64,000 nt of DNA from Tanypteryx hageni. Its lineage: Eukaryota > Arthropoda > Insecta > Odonata > Petaluridae. Positions 1 to 13,669 of the stretch are shown here, one piece after another. The stretch is from positions 72,093,533 through 72,157,532 of the forward strand of contig CM054120.1 in assembly GCA_028673005.1 (NCBI GenBank). The letters run 5' to 3'. The notes under the pieces are model-generated. The model was not told where the DNA came from. It was given only the letters and a program-made list of their open reading frames with translations, and did not search any database. The first letter of the stretch is position 1. The number at the start of each line of letters is the position of its first letter. The position numbers and the translations under genes are program-made.

Positions 1-484
1 GAACTTGTGCTACTTACATCCTGCAAACCTCCTTCCACTTATCTCTCTGTCGAACTCTTCATTTGCAGAAAAATATTCATTCTCAGTGATGTGATATAAA
101 TTGTGGATAACAATCCAACCTGCTTGCTTCAAACTGAGGCCATTCCGATACATAGGTGAGGGCAATTTCAGGGAATATCCAGAGGCACCTCATCTTGGAA
201 ATCCTAAGCGTTGGAACGAAATCGAGGATGGCGCCATTCAGGATCTCGTACAGTAGTGAGAGTGCTTTGTGGGGGTGAACAGAGCTGCAGGAGGTCCCTG
301 GGCAAGAAGTACAGGGCGTGGTTTATACCTTGCCATACGGCCTTATTCCTGTATCTGATGTGTCGGTTTGTAGGTTAGGAGTACTGAGAATATTGAGGGG
401 AGGAGAGGGATAGCGTACATTCCCTTGAGCACTGGTCGCTTTAAAAAATATTCAACCTGAGGAAACGGAACCCACATTGATGGA

Positions 485-1182
485 AGAAAAGACAAAATCC
501 AGAGTTGCCAAATTACGGGTGAGGTTTAAATTACATTGTAGAAATCCGAGGCCGTGAATGAAAATCTCGATGAAAAATTGATCTTGGCGATTGCTGCCGA
601 TACCCTAGGTGGGAGATTCTCAGGCAGCGGATAGAGATTATAGTCTCCAAAAAGAATGTATCACATTTCCTAAAGTAAGGGTACGCAGCACTGAGTCAAA
701 ATAATTTTCAAGGACTGATAAGTGGCTATCGGGGGGACGATAAAAAAAGCCCGTAAAAAGTTTATCCTTCCCCGAAGTAAAATTAGGATTAACTTCTGCA
801 CAAACCTCAGTCAAACGATTTCACAGGCGGTTTCCAAATTCATTCTGCTCTTTGCGGAGAGGGAGGAGTTTATATCCTCGACAACACCACCGTCTCTGCC
901 AACACGATTGCGGCGAAAAATTTGATGGCTGCTTGAAAGGGAGAATTCACTATCACAGACACTCGGGTGTAGCTATGTCTCAGCAAGCGCGATAACCTGG
1001 AAACTCGACAATTCACCAAAGTTTGAGGCAACAGAGGAGATTTTGTTTTCGACACTCCTTACGTTTTGGTAGTACGCTCTGAAACTATTGGAATGCTGAC
1101 AAAAATTGGGGCCGGGATTTACTTCCACGTCAACTGCGAGCAACAGTAGGAAACGGGATAATTTGAGGAGATGGCAGGGCAA
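485..1182 (-). pseudogene. Satellite copy 1: LINE ORF2 start, 2A-like peptide + APE endonuclease remnant
   Basis: Read on the minus strand, an open stretch without an ATG (it opens after a stop near 1243) gives a hydrophobic run and 2A-like motif, LLLLAVDVEVNPGP, about residues 12-25 of the 69-residue segment starting at 1182. The endonuclease start follows: YYQNVRS and then ALAET. The next codon is TAG where L2/CR1-like endonucleases have tryptophan, and the frame continues as LHPSVCDSEFS and HQIFRR. After a frameshift near 800, GFFYRPPDS and later TLDFVFSS match later endonuclease blocks. 2A peptides make ribosomes skip a peptide bond and are known at the N-terminus of some LINE ORF2 proteins. 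The rest of ORF2 is absent and the copy cannot encode a working protein. Confidence 0.85.
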
Positions 1183-1733
1183 AGCAGGAGCAGCGGACGG
1201 TGGCGCTGTCGGGCTCCCACGACGGATGGACCTCGGGGATATAGCCTATGAACTTGTGCTACTTACATCCTGCAAACCTCCTTCCACTTATCTCTCTGTC
1301 GAACTCTTCTTTTGCAGAAAAATATTCATTCTCAGTGATGTGATATAAATTGTGGATAACAATCCAACCTGCTTGCTTCAAACTGAGGCCATTCCGATAC
1401 ATAGATAAGGGCAATTTCAGCGTATATCCAGAGGCATCTCATCTTGGAAATCCTACGCGTTGGAACGAAATCGAGGTTGGCGCCATTCAGGATCTCGTAC
1501 AGTAGTGAGAGTGCTTTGTGCGGGTGAACCGAGCTGCAGGAGGTCCCTGGGCAAGAAGTACAGGGCGTGGTTTATACCTTGCCATACGGCCTTATTCCTG
1601 GATCTGATGTGTCGGTTTGTAGGTTAGGAGTGCTGAGAATATTGAGGGGAGGATAGGGATAGCGTACATTCCCTTGAGCACTGGTCGCTTTAAAAAATAT
1701 TCAACCTGAGGGAACGGAACCCACATTTATGGA

Positions 1734-2431
1734 AGAAAAGACAAAATCCAGAGTTGCCAAATTAAGGGTGGGGTTTAAATTACATTGTAGAAATCCGAGG
1801 CCGTGAATGAAAATCTCGATGAAAAATTGATCTTGGCGATTGCTGCCGATACCCTAGGTGGGAGATTCTCAGGCAGCGGATAGAGATTATAGTCTCCAAA
1901 AAGAATGTATCACATTTCCTAAAGTAAGGGTACGCAGCACCGAGTCAAAATAATTTTCAAGGACTGATAAGTGGTTATCGGGGGGACGATAAAAAAAGCC
2001 CGTAAAAAGTTTATCCTTCCCCGAAGTAAAATTAGGATTAACTTCTGCACAAACCTCAGTCAAACGATTTCACAGGCGGTTTCCAAATTCATTCTGCTCT
2101 TTGCGGAGAGGGAGGAGTTTATATCCTCGACAACACCACCGTCTCTGCCAACACGATTGCGGCGAAAAATTTGATGGCTGCTTGAAAGGGAGAATTCACT
2201 ATCACAGACACTCGGGTGTAGCTATGTCTCAGCAAGCGCGATAACCTGGAAACTCGACAATTCACCAAAGTTTGAGGCAACAGAGGAGATTTTGTTTTCG
2301 ACACTCCTTACGTTTTGGTAGTACGCTCTGAAACTATTGGAATGCTGACAAAAATTGGGGCCGGGATTTACTTCCATGTCCACTGCGAGCAACAGTAGGA
2401 AACGGGATAATTTGAGGAGATGGCAGGGCAA
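1734..2431 (-). pseudogene. Satellite copy 2: 2A/endonuclease remnant, 2A variant DMEVNPGP
   Basis: This is the only copy in which the 2A core valine is methionine (DMEVNPGP), from one base change near 2378. It keeps the shared TAG after ALAET. Confidence 0.8.
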
Positions 2432-2982
2432 AGCAGGAGCAGCGGACGGTGGCGCTGTCGGGCTCCCACGACGGATGGACCTCGGGGATATAGCTTATGA
2501 ACTTGTGCTACTTACATCCTGCAAACCTCCTTCCACTTATCTCTCTGTCGAACTCTTCATTTGCAGAAAAATATTCATTCTCAGTGATGTGATATAAATT
2601 GTGGATAACAATCCAACCTGCTTGCTTCAAACTGAGGCCATTCCGATACATAGATAAGGGCAATTTCAGCGTATATCCAGAGGCATCTCATCTTGGTAAT
2701 CCTACGCGTTGGAACGAAATCGAGGTTGGCGCCATTCAGGATCTCGTACAGTAGTGAGAGTGCTTTGTGCGGGTGAACCGAGCTGCAGGAGGTCCCTGGG
2801 CAAGAAGTACAGGGCCTGGTTTATACCTTGCCATACGGCCTTATTCCTGGATCTGATGTGTCGGTTTGTAGGTTAGGAGTGCTGAGAATATTGAGGGGAG
2901 GATAGGGATAGCGTACATTCCCTTGAGCACTGGTCGCTTTAAAAAATATTCAACCTGAGGGAACGGAACCCACATTTATGGA

Positions 2983-3680
2983 AGAAAAGACAAAATCCAG
3001 AGTTGCCAAATTACGGGTGAGGTTTAAATTACATTGTAGAAATCCGAGGCCGTGAATGAAAATCTCGATGAAAAATTGATCTTGGCGATTGCTGCCGATA
3101 CCCTAGGTGGGAGATTCTCAGGCAGCGGATAGAGATTATAGTCTCCAAAAAGAATGTATCACATTTCCTAAAGTAAGGGTACGCAGCACTGAGTCAAAAT
3201 AATTTTCAAGGACTGATAAGTGGCTATCGGGGGGACGATAAAAAAAGCCCGTAAAAAGTTTATCCTTCCCCGAAGTAAAATTAGGATTAACTTCTGCACA
3301 AACCTCAGTCAAACGATTTCACAGGCGGTTTCCAAATCCATTCTGCTCTTTGCGGAGAGGGAGGAGTTTATATCCTCGACAACACCACCGTCTCTGCCAA
3401 CACGATTGCGGCGAAAAATTTGATGGCTGCTTGAAAGGGAGAATTCACTATCACAGACACTCGGGTGTAGCTATGTCTCAGCAAGCGCGATAACCTGGAA
3501 ACTCGACAATTCACCAAAGTTTGAGGCAACAGAGGAGATTTTGTTTTCGACACTCCTTACATTTTGATAGTACGCTCTGAAACTATTGGAATGCTGACAA
3601 AAATTGGGGCCGGGATTTACTTCCACGTCAACTGCGAGCAACAGTAGGAAACGGGATAATTTGAGGAGATGGCAGGGCAA
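2983..3680 (-). pseudogene. Satellite copy 3: 2A/endonuclease remnant
   Basis: The 2A core is intact (DVEVNPGP) with SFRAYY after it, as in copy 1. A silent change lies in the YYQNV block. Confidence 0.8.
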
Positions 3681-4231
3681 AGCAGGAGCAGCGGACGGTG
3701 GCGCTGTCGGGCTCCCACGACGGATGGACCTCGGGGATATAGCCTATGAACTTGTGCTACTTACATCCTGCAAACCTCCTTCCACTTATCTCTCTGTCGA
3801 ACTCTTCATTTGCAGAAAAATATTCATTCTCAGTGATGTGATATAAATTGTGGATAACAATCCAACCTGCTTGCTTCAAACTGAGGCCATTCCGATACAT
3901 AGATAAGGGCAATTTCAGCGTATATCCAGAGGCATCTCATCTTGGAAATCCTACGGGTTGGAACGAAATCGAGGTTGGCGCCATTCAGGATCTCGTACAG
4001 TAGTGAGAGTGCTTTGTGCGGGTGAACCGAGCTGCAGGAGGTCCCTGGGCAAGAAGTACAGGGCGTGGTTTATACCTTGCCATACGGCCTTATTCCTGGA
4101 TCTGATGTGTCGGTTTGTAGGTTAGGAGTGCTGAGAATATTGAGGGGAGGAGAGGGATAGAGTACATTCCCTTGAGCACTGGTCGCTTTAAAAAATATTC
4201 AACCTGAGGAAACGGAACTCACATTTATGGA

Positions 4232-4929
4232 AGAAAAGACAAAATCCAGAGTTGCCAAATTACGGGTGGGGTTTAAATTACATTGCAGAAATCCGAGGCC
4301 GTGAATGAAAATCTCGATGAAAAATTGATCTTGGCGATTGCTGCTGATACCCTAGGTGGGAGATTCTCAGGCAGCGGATAGAGATTATAGTCTCCAAAAA
4401 GAATGTATCACATTTCCTAAAGTAAGGGTACGCAGCACCGAGTCAAAATAATTTTCAAGGACTGATAATTGGCTATCGGGGGGACGATAAAAAAAGGCCG
4501 TAAAATGTTTATCCTTCCCCGAAGTAAAATTAGGATTAACTTCTGCACAAACCTCAGTCAAACTATTTCACAGGCGGTTTCCAAATCCATTCTGCTCTTT
4601 GCGTGCAGGGAGGAGTTTATAGCCTCGATAACACCACCGTCTCTGCCAACACGATTGCGGCGAAAAATTTGATGGCTTCTTGAAAAGGAGAATTCACTAT
4701 CACAGACACTCGGGTGTAGCTATGTCTCAGCAAGCGCGATAACCTGGAAACTCGACAATTCACCAAAGTTTGAGGCAACAGAGGAGATTTTGTTTTCGAC
4801 ACTCCTTACGTTTTGATAGTACACTCTGAAACTATTGGAATGCTGACAAAAATTGGGGCCGGGATTTACTTCCACGTCAACTGCGAGCAACAGTAGGAAA
4901 CGGGATAATTTGATGAGATGGCAGGGCAA
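4232..4929 (-). pseudogene. Satellite copy 4: 2A/endonuclease remnant (LIKLSR variant)
   Basis: The 2A core is intact. It carries LIKLSR upstream and SFRVYY downstream. LIKLSR is shared only with copy 6, marking a two-unit higher-order repeat. Confidence 0.8.
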
Positions 4930-5479
4930 AGCAGGAGCAGCGGACGGTGGCGCTGTCGGGCTCCCACGACGGATGGACCTCGGGGATATAGCCTATGAAC
5001 TTGTGCTACTTCCATCCTGCAAACCTCCTTCCACTTATCTCTCTGTTGAACTCTTCACTCGCAGACAAATATTCATTCTCAGTGATGTGATATAAATTGT
5101 GGATAACAATCCAACCTGCTTGCTTCAAACTGAGGCCATTCCGATACATAGATGAGGGCAATTTCAGCGTATATCCAGAGGCATCTCATCTTGGAAATCC
5201 TACTCGTTGGAACGAAATCGAGGATGGCGCCATTCAGGATCTCTTACAGTAGTGAGAGTGCTTTGTGCGGGTGAACCGAGCTGCAGGAGGTCCCTGGGCA
5301 AGAAGTACAGGGCGTGGTTATACCTTGCCATACGGCCTTATTCCTGGATCTGATGTGTCGGTTTGTAGGTTAGGAGTGCTGAGAATATTGAGGGGAGGAG
5401 AGGGATAGAGTACATTCCCTTGAGCACTGGTCGCTTTAAAAAATATTCAACCTTAGGAAACGGAACTCACATTTATGGA

Positions 5480-6176
5480 AGAAAAGACAAAATCCAGAGT
5501 TGCCAAATTACGGGTGGGGTTTAAATTACATTGCAGAAATCCGAGGCCGTGAATGAAAATCTCGATGAAAAATTGATCTTGGCGATTGCTGCTGATACCC
5601 TAGGTGGGAGATTCTCAGGCAGCGGATAGAGATTATAGTCTCCAAAAAGAATGTATCACATTTCCTAAAGTAAGGGTACGCAGCACCGAGTCAAAATAAT
5701 TTTCAAGGACTGATAATTGGCTATCGGGGGGACGATAAAAAAAGGCCGTAAAATGTTTATCCTTCCCGAAGTAAAATTAGGATTAACTTCTGCACAAACC
5801 TCAATCAAACTATTTCACAGGCGGTTTCCAAATCCATTCTGCTCTTTGCGTGCAGGGAGGAGTTTATAGCCTCGATAACACCACCATCTCTGCCAACACG
5901 ATTGCGGCGAAAAATTTGATGGCTTCTTGAAAAGGAGAATTCACTATCACAGACACTCGGGTGTAGCTATGTCTCAGCAAGCGCGATAACCTGGAAACTC
6001 GACAATTCACCAAAGTTTGAGGCAACAGAGGAGATTTTGTTTTCGACACTCCTTACGTTTTGATAGTACACTCTGAAACTATTGGAATGCTGACAAAAAT
6101 TGGGGCCGGGATTTACTTCCACGTCAACTGCGAGCAACAGTAGGAAACGGGATAATTTGAGGAGATGGCAGGGCAA
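5480..6176 (-). pseudogene. Satellite copy 5: 2A/endonuclease remnant
   Basis: The 2A core is intact. It shares with copy 7 a lost C at about 5766 and the AEMVVLSRL variant in another frame. A second lost base near 5317, in the same unit, is unique. Confidence 0.8.
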
Positions 6177-6727
6177 AGCAGGAGCAGCGGACGGTGGCGC
6201 TATCGGGCTCCCACGACGGATGGACCTCGGGGATATAGCCTATGAACTTGTGCTACTTCCATCCTGCAAACCTCCTTCCACTTATCTCTCTGTTGAACTC
6301 TTCACTCGCAGACAAATATTCATTCTCAGTGATGTGATATAAATTGTGGATAACAATCCAACCTGCTTGCTTCAAACTGAGGCCATTCCGATACATAGGT
6401 GAGGGCAATTTCAGCGAATATCCAGAGGCACCTCGTCTTGGAAATCCTACGCGTTGGAACGAAATCGAGGATGGCGCCATTCAGGATTTCTTACAGTAGT
6501 GAGAATGCTTTGTGCGGGTGAACCGAGCTGCAGGAGGTCCCTGGGCAAGAAGTACAGGGCGTGGTTTATAACTTGCCATACGGCCTTATTCCTGTATCTG
6601 ATGTGTCGGTTTGTAGGTTAGGAGTGCTGAGAATATTGAGGGGAGGAGTGGGATAGCATACATTCCCTTGAGCACTGGTCGCTTTAAAAAATATTCAACC
6701 TGAGGAAACGGAACTCACATTTATGGA

Positions 6728-7425
6728 AGAAAAGAGCAAATCCAGAGTTGCCAAATTACGGGTGGGGTTTAAATTACATTGTAGAAATCCGAGGCCGTGA
6801 ATGAAAATCTCGATGAAAAATTGATCTTGGCGATTGCTGCCGATACCCTAGGTGGGAGATTCTCAGGCAGCGGATAGAGATTATAGTCTCCAAAAAGAAT
6901 GTATCACATTTCCTAAAGTAAGGGTACGCAGCACCGAGTCAAAATAATTTTCAAGGACTGATAATTGGCTATCGGGGGGACGATAAAAAAAGGCCGTAAA
7001 ATGTTTATCCTTCCCCGAAGTAAAATTAGGATTAACTTCTGCACAAACCTCAGTCAAACTATTTCACAGGCGGTTTCCAAATCCATTCTGCTCTTTGCGG
7101 GCAGGGAGGAGTTTATAGCCTCGATAACACCACCGTCTCTGCCAACACGATTGCGGCGAAAAATTTGATGGCTTCTTGAAAAGGAGAATTCACTATCACA
7201 GACACTCGGGTGTAGCTATGTCTCAGCAAGCGCGATAACCTGGAAACTCGACAATTCACCAAAGTTTGAGGCAACAGAGGAGATTTTGTTTTCGACACTC
7301 CTTACGTTTTGATAGTACACTCTGAAACTATTGGAATGCTGACAAAAATTGGGGCCGGGATTTACTTCCACGTCAACTGCGAGCAACAGTAGGAAACGGG
7401 ATAATTTGATGAGATGGCAGGGCAA
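6728..7425 (-). pseudogene. Satellite copy 6: 2A/endonuclease remnant (LIKLSR variant)
   Basis: The 2A core is intact. It is the partner of copy 4 in the 2.5-kb dimer. It has GAGCAAATCC instead of GACAAAATCC at its distal end, shared with copies 8 and 11. Confidence 0.8.
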
Positions 7426-7976
7426 AGCAGGAGCAGCGGACGGTGGCGCTGTCGGGCTCCCACGACGGATGGACCTCGGGGATATAGCCTATGAACTTGT
7501 GCTACTTCCATCCTGCAAACCTCCTTCCACTTATCTCTCTGTTGAACTCTTCACTCGCAGACAAATATTCATTCTCAGTGATGTGATATAAATTGTGGAT
7601 AACAATCCAACCTGCTTGCTTCAAACTGAGGCCATTCCGATACATAGATGAGGGCAATTTCAGCGTATATCCAGAGGCATCTCATCTTGGAAATCCTACT
7701 CGTTGGAACGAAATCGAGGATGGCGCCATTCAGGATCTCTTACAGTAGTGAGAGTGCTTTGTGCGGGTGAACCGAGCTGCAGGAGGTCCCTGGGCAAGAA
7801 GTACAGGGCGTGGTTTATACCTTGCCATACGGCCTTATTCCTGGATCTGATGTGTCGGTTTGTAGGTTAGGAGTGCTGAGAATATTGAGGGGAGGAGAGG
7901 GATAGAGTACATTCCCTTGAGCACTGGTCGCTTTAAAAAATATTCAACCTTAGGAAACGGAACTCACATTTATGGA

Positions 7977-8673
7977 AGAAAAGACAAAATCCAGAGTTGC
8001 CAAATTACGGGTGGGGTTTAAATTACATTGCAGAAATCCGAGGCCGTGAATGAAAATCTCGATGAAAAATTGATCTTGGCGATTGCTGCTGATACCCTAG
8101 GTGGGAGATTCTCAGGCAGCGGATAGAGATTATAGTCTCCAAAAAGAATGTATCACATTTCCTAAAGTAAGGGTACGCAGCACCGAGTCAAAATAATTTT
8201 CAAGGACTGATAAGTGGCTATCGGGGGGACGATAAAAAAAGGCCGTAAAATGTTTATCCTTCCCGAAGTAAAATTAGGATTAACTTCTGCACAAACCTCA
8301 ATCAAACTATTTCACAGGCGGTTTCCAAATCCATTCTGCTCTTTGCGTGCAGGGAGGAGTTTATAGCCTCGATAACACCACCATCTCTGCCAACACGATT
8401 GCGGCGAAAAATTTGATGGCTTCTTGAAAAGGAGAATTCACTATCACAGACACTCGGGTGTAGCTATGTCTCAGCAAGCGCGATAACCTGGAAACTCGAC
8501 AATTCACCAAAGTTTGAGGCAACAGAGGAGATTTTGTTTTCGACACTCCTTACGTTTTGATAGTACACTCTGAAACTATTGGAATGCTGACAAAAATTGG
8601 GGCCGGGATTTACTTCCACGTCAACTGCGAGCAACAGTAGGAAACGGGATAATTTGAGGAGATGGCAGGGCAA
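7977..8673 (-). pseudogene. Satellite copy 7: 2A/endonuclease remnant
   Basis: The 2A core is intact. It is nearly identical to copy 5, including the single-base loss near 8264. Confidence 0.8.
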
Positions 8674-9224
8674 AGCAGGAGCAGCGGACGGTGGCGCTAT
8701 CGGGCTCCCACGACGGATGGACCTCGGGGATATAGCCTATGAACTTGTGCTACTTCCATCCTGCAAACCTCCTTCCACTTATCTCTCTGTTGAACTCTTC
8801 ACTCGCAGACAAATATTCATTCTCAGTGATGTGATATAAATTGTGGATAACAATCCAACCTGCTTGCTTCAAACTGAGGCCATTCCGATACATAGGTGAG
8901 GGCAATTTCAGCGAATATCCAGAGGCACCTCGTCTTGGAAATCCTACGCGTTGGAACGAAATCGAGGATGGCGCCATTCAGGATTTCTTACAGTAGTGAG
9001 AATGCTTTGTGCGGGTGAACCGAGCTGCAGGAGGTCCCTGGGCAAGAAGTACAGGGCGTGGTTTATAACTTGCCATACGGCCTTATTCCTGTATCTGATG
9101 TGTCGGTTTGTAGGTTAGGAGTGCTGAGAATATTGAGGGGAGGAGTGGGATAGCATACATTCCCTTGAGCACTGGTCGCTTTAAAAAATATTCAACCTGA
9201 GGAAACGGAACTCACATTTATGGA

Positions 9225-9922
9225 AGAAAAGAGCAAATCCAGAGTTGCCAAATTACGGGTGGGGTTTAAATTACATTGTAGAAATCCGAGGCCGTGAATG
9301 AAAATCTCGATGAAAAATTGATCTTGGCGATTGCTGCCGATACCCTAGGTGGGAGATTCTCAGGCAGCGGATAGAGATTATAGTCTCCAAAAAGAATGTA
9401 TCACATTTCCTAAAGTAAGGGTACGCAGCACCGAGTCAAAATAATTTTCAAGGACTGATAATTGGCTATCGGGGGGACGATAAAAAAAGGCCGTAAAATG
9501 TTTATCCTTCCCCGAAGTAAAATTAGGATTAACTTCTGCACAAACCTCAGTCAAACTATTTCACAGGCGGTTTCCAAATCCATTCTGCTCTTTGCGGGCA
9601 GGGAGGAGTTTATAGCCTCGATAACACCACCGTCTCTGCCAACACGATTGCGGCGAAAAATTTGATGGCTTCTTGAAAAGGAGAATTCACTATCACAGAC
9701 ACTCGGGTGTAGCTATGTCTCAGCAAGCGCGATAACCTGGAAACTCGACAATTCACCAAAGTTTGAGGCAACAGAGGAGATTTTGTTTTCGACACTCCTT
9801 ACGTTTTGATAGTACACTCTGAAACTATTGGAATGCTGACAAAAATTGGGGCCGGGATTTACTTCCACGTCAACTGCGAGCAACAGTAGGAAACGGGATA
9901 ATTTGAGGAGATGGCAGGGCAA
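9225..9922 (-). pseudogene. Satellite copy 8: 2A/endonuclease remnant
   Basis: The 2A core is intact. It matches copy 6 at its distal end but reverts to LLKLSR upstream of the 2A, so the dimer duplication ends within this copy. Confidence 0.8.
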
Positions 9923-10473
9923 AGCAGGAGCAGCGGACGGTGGCGCTGTCGGGCTCCCACGACGGATGGACCTCGGGGATATAGCCTATGAACTTGTGCT
10001 ACTTCCATCCTGCAAACCTCCTTCCACTTATCTCTCTGTTGAACTCTTCATTTGCAGAAAAATATTCATTCTCAGTGATGTGATATAAATTGTGGATAAC
10101 AATCCAACCTGCTTGCTTCAAACTGAGGCCATTCCGATACATAGGTGAGGGCAATTTCAGCGTATATCCAGAGGCATCTCATCTTGGAAATCCTACGCGT
10201 TGGAACGAAATCGAGGATGGCGCCATTCAGGATCTCGTACAGTAGTGAGAGTGCTTTGTGCGGGTTAACCGAGCTGCAGGAGGTCCCTGGGCAAGAAGTA
10301 CAGGGCGTGGTTTATACCTTGCCATACAGCCTTATTCCTGGATCTGATGTGTCGGTTTGTAGGTTAGGAGTGCTGAGAATATTGAGGGGAGGAGAGGGAT
10401 AGCGTACATTCTCTTGAGCACTGGTCTCTTTAAAAAATATTCAACCTGAGGGAACGGAACCCACATTTATGGA

Positions 10474-11171
10474 AGAAAAGACAAAATCCAGAGTTGCCAA
10501 ATTACGGGTGGGGTTTAAATTACATTGTAGAAATCCGAGGCCGTGAATGAAAATCTCGATGAAAAATTGATCTTGGCGATTGCTGCCGATACCCTAGGTG
10601 GGAGATTCTCAGGCAGCTGATAGAGATTATAGTCTCCAAAAAGAATGTATCACATTTCCTAAAGTAAAGGTACGCAGCACAGAGTCAAAATAATTTTCAA
10701 GGACTGATAAGTGGCTATCGGGGGGACGATAAAAAAAGCCCGTAAAAAGTTTATCCTTCCCCGAAGTAAAATTAGGATTAACTTCTGCACAAACCTCAGT
10801 CAAACTATTTCACAGGCGGTTTCCAAATCTATTCTGCTCTTTGCGTGCAGGGAGGAGTTTATAGCCTCGATAACACCACCGTCTCTGCCAACACGATTGC
10901 GGCGAAAAATTTGATGGCTGCTTGAAAGGGAGAATTCACTATCACAGACACTCGGGTGTAGCTATGTCTCAGCAAGCGCGATTACCTGGAAACTCGACAA
11001 TTCACCAAAGTTTGAGGCAACAGAGGAGATTTTGTTTTCGACACTCCTTACGTTTTGATAGTACGCTCTGAAACTATTGGAATGCTGACAAAAATTGGGG
11101 CCGGGATTTACTTCCACGTCAACTGCGAGCAACAGTAGGAAACGGGATAAATTGAGGAGATGGCAGGGCAA
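10474..11171 (-). pseudogene. Satellite copy 9: 2A/endonuclease remnant (LLNLSR variant)
   Basis: The 2A core is intact. LLNLSR upstream and a base change in the VIAL block are unique to this copy. Confidence 0.8.
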
Positions 11172-11722
11172 AGCAGGAGCAGCGGACGGTGGTGCTGTCG
11201 GGCTCCCACGACGGATGGACCTCGGGGATATAGCCTATGAACTTGTGCTACTTCCATCCTGCAAACCTCCTTCCACTTATCTCTCTGTTGAACTCTTCAC
11301 TCGCAGACAAATATTCATTCTCAGTGATGCGATATAAATTGTGGATAACAATCCAACCTGATTGCTTCAAACTTAGGCCATTCCGATACATAGATGAGGG
11401 CAATTTCAGCGTATATCCAGAGGCATCTCATCTTGGAAATCCTACGCGTTGGAACGAAATCGAGGATGGCGCCATTCAGGATCTCTTACAGTAGTGAGAG
11501 TGCTTTGTGCGGGTGAACCGAGCTGCAGGAGGTCCCTGGGCAAGAAGTACAGGGCGTGGTTTATACCTTGCCATACGGCCTTATTCCTGGATCTGATGTG
11601 TCGGTTTGTAGGTTAGGAGTGCTGAGAATATTGAGGGGAGGAGAGGGATAGAGTACATTCCCTTGAGCACTGGTCGCTTTAAAAAATATTCAACCTGAGG
11701 AAACGGAACTCACATTTATGGA

Positions 11723-12420
11723 AGAAAAGACAAAATCCAGAGTTGCCAAATTACGGGTGGGGTTTAAATTACATTGCAGAAATCCGAGGCCGTGAATGAA
11801 AATCTCGATGAAAAATTGATCTTGGCGATTGCTGCTGATACCCTAGGTGGGAGATTCTCAGGCAGCGGATAGAGATTATAGTCTCCAAAAAGAATGTATC
11901 ACATTTCCTAAAGTAAGGGTACGCAGCACCGAGTCAAAATAATTTTCAAGGACTGATAATTGGCTATCGGGGGGACGATAAAAAAAGGCCGTAAAATGTT
12001 TATCCTTCCCCGAAGTAAAATTAGGATTAACTTCTGCACAAACCTCAATCAAACTATTTCACAGGCGGTTTCCAAATCCATTCTGCTCTTTGCGTGCAGG
12101 GAGGAGTTTATAGCCTCGATAACACCACCATCTCTGCCAACACGATTGCGGCGAAAAATTTGATGGCTTCTTGAAAAGGAGAATTCACTATCACAGACAC
12201 TCGGGTGTAGCTATGTCTCAGCAAGCGCGATAACCTGGAAACTCGACAATTCACCAAAGTTTGAGGCAACAGAGGAGATTTTGTTTTCGACACTCCTTAC
12301 GTTTTGATAGTACACTCTGAAACTATTGGAATGCTGACAAAAATTGGGGCCGGTATTTACTTCCACGTCAACTGCGAGCAACAGTAGGAAATGGGATAAT
12401 TTGAGGAGATGGCAGGGCAA
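11723..12420 (-). pseudogene. Satellite copy 10: 2A/endonuclease remnant with broken 2A (NTGP)
   Basis: The 2A core reads DVEVNTGP. The proline of NPGP needed for ribosome skipping is lost by one base change near 12354. LSHF upstream is also unique. Confidence 0.8.
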
Positions 12421-12971
12421 AGCAGGAGCAGCGGACGGTGGCGCTGTCGGGCTCCCACGACGGATGGACCTCGGGGATATAGCCTATGAACTTGTGCTAC
12501 TTCCATCCTGCAAACCTCCTTCCACTTATCTCTCTGTTGAACTCTTCACTCGCAGACAAATATTCATTCTCAGTGATGTGATATAAATTGTGGATAACAA
12601 TCCAACCTGCTTGCTTCAAACTGAGGCCATTCCGATACATAGGTGAGGGCAATTTCAGCGAATATCCAGAGGCACCTCGTCTTGGAAATCCTACGCGTTG
12701 GAACGAAATCGAGGATGGCGCCATTCAGGATCTCTTACAGTAGTGAGAATGCTTTGTGCGGGTGAACCGAGCTGCAGGAGGTCCCTGGGCAAGAAGTACA
12801 GGGCGTGGTTTATACCTAGCCATACGGCCTTATTCCTGGATCTGATGTGTCGGTTTGTAGGTTAGGAGTGCTGAGAATATTGAGGGGAGGAGAGGGATAG
12901 CGTACATTCCCTTGAGCACTGGTCGCTTTAAAAAATATTCAACCTGAGGAAACGGAACTCACATTTATGGA

Positions 12972-13669
12972 AGAAAAGAGCAAATCCAGAGTTGCCAAAT
13001 TACGGGTGGTGTTTAAATTACATTGTAGAAATCCGAGGCCGTGAATGAAAATCTCGATGAAAAATTGATCTTGGCGATTGCTGCCGATACCCTAGGTGGG
13101 AGATTCTCAGGCAGCGGATAGAGATTATAGTCTCCAAAAAGAATGTATCACATTTCCTAAAGTAAGGGTACGCAGCACCGAGTCAAAATAATTTTCAAGG
13201 ACTGATAATTGGCTATCGGGGGGACGATAAAAAAAGCCCGTAAAAAGTTTATCCTTCCCCGAAGTAAAATTAGGATTAACTTCTGCACAAACCTCAGTCA
13301 AACTATTTCACAGGCGGTTTCCAAATCCATTCTGCTCTTTGCGTGCAGGGAGGAGTTTATAGCCTCGATAACACCACCGTCTCTGCCAACACGATTGCGG
13401 CGAAAAATTTGATGGCTGCTTGAAAGGGAGAATTCACTATCACAGACACTCGGGTGTAGCTATGTCTCAGCAAGCGCGATAACCTGGAAAGTCGACAATT
13501 CACCAAAGTTTGAGGCAACAGAGGAGATTTTGTTTTCGACACTCCTTACGTTTTGATAGTACACTCTGAAACTATTGGAATGCTGACAAAAATTGGGGCC
13601 GGGATTTACTTCCACGTCAACTGCGAGCAACAGTAGGAAACAGGATAATTTGAGGAGATGGCAGGGCAA
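12972..13669 (-). pseudogene. Satellite copy 11: 2A/endonuclease remnant (LSCF group)
   Basis: The 2A core is intact. This is the first of four copies with LSCF upstream. FGELSTF is unique here. Confidence 0.8.

Larger units (their letters stand above)
4610..9600. repeat. Higher-order dimer within the satellite (about 2,497 bp x 2)
   Basis: Positions about 4610-7106 and 7107-9603 share copy-specific variants in the same order: LIKLSR and TTGATGAGATGG in copies 4 and 6, the C deletion and AEMVV variant in copies 5 and 7, and GAGCAAATCC in copies 6 and 8. This indicates a recent duplication of two units together. Exact edges are approximate because neighbouring copies are so alike. Confidence 0.7.
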
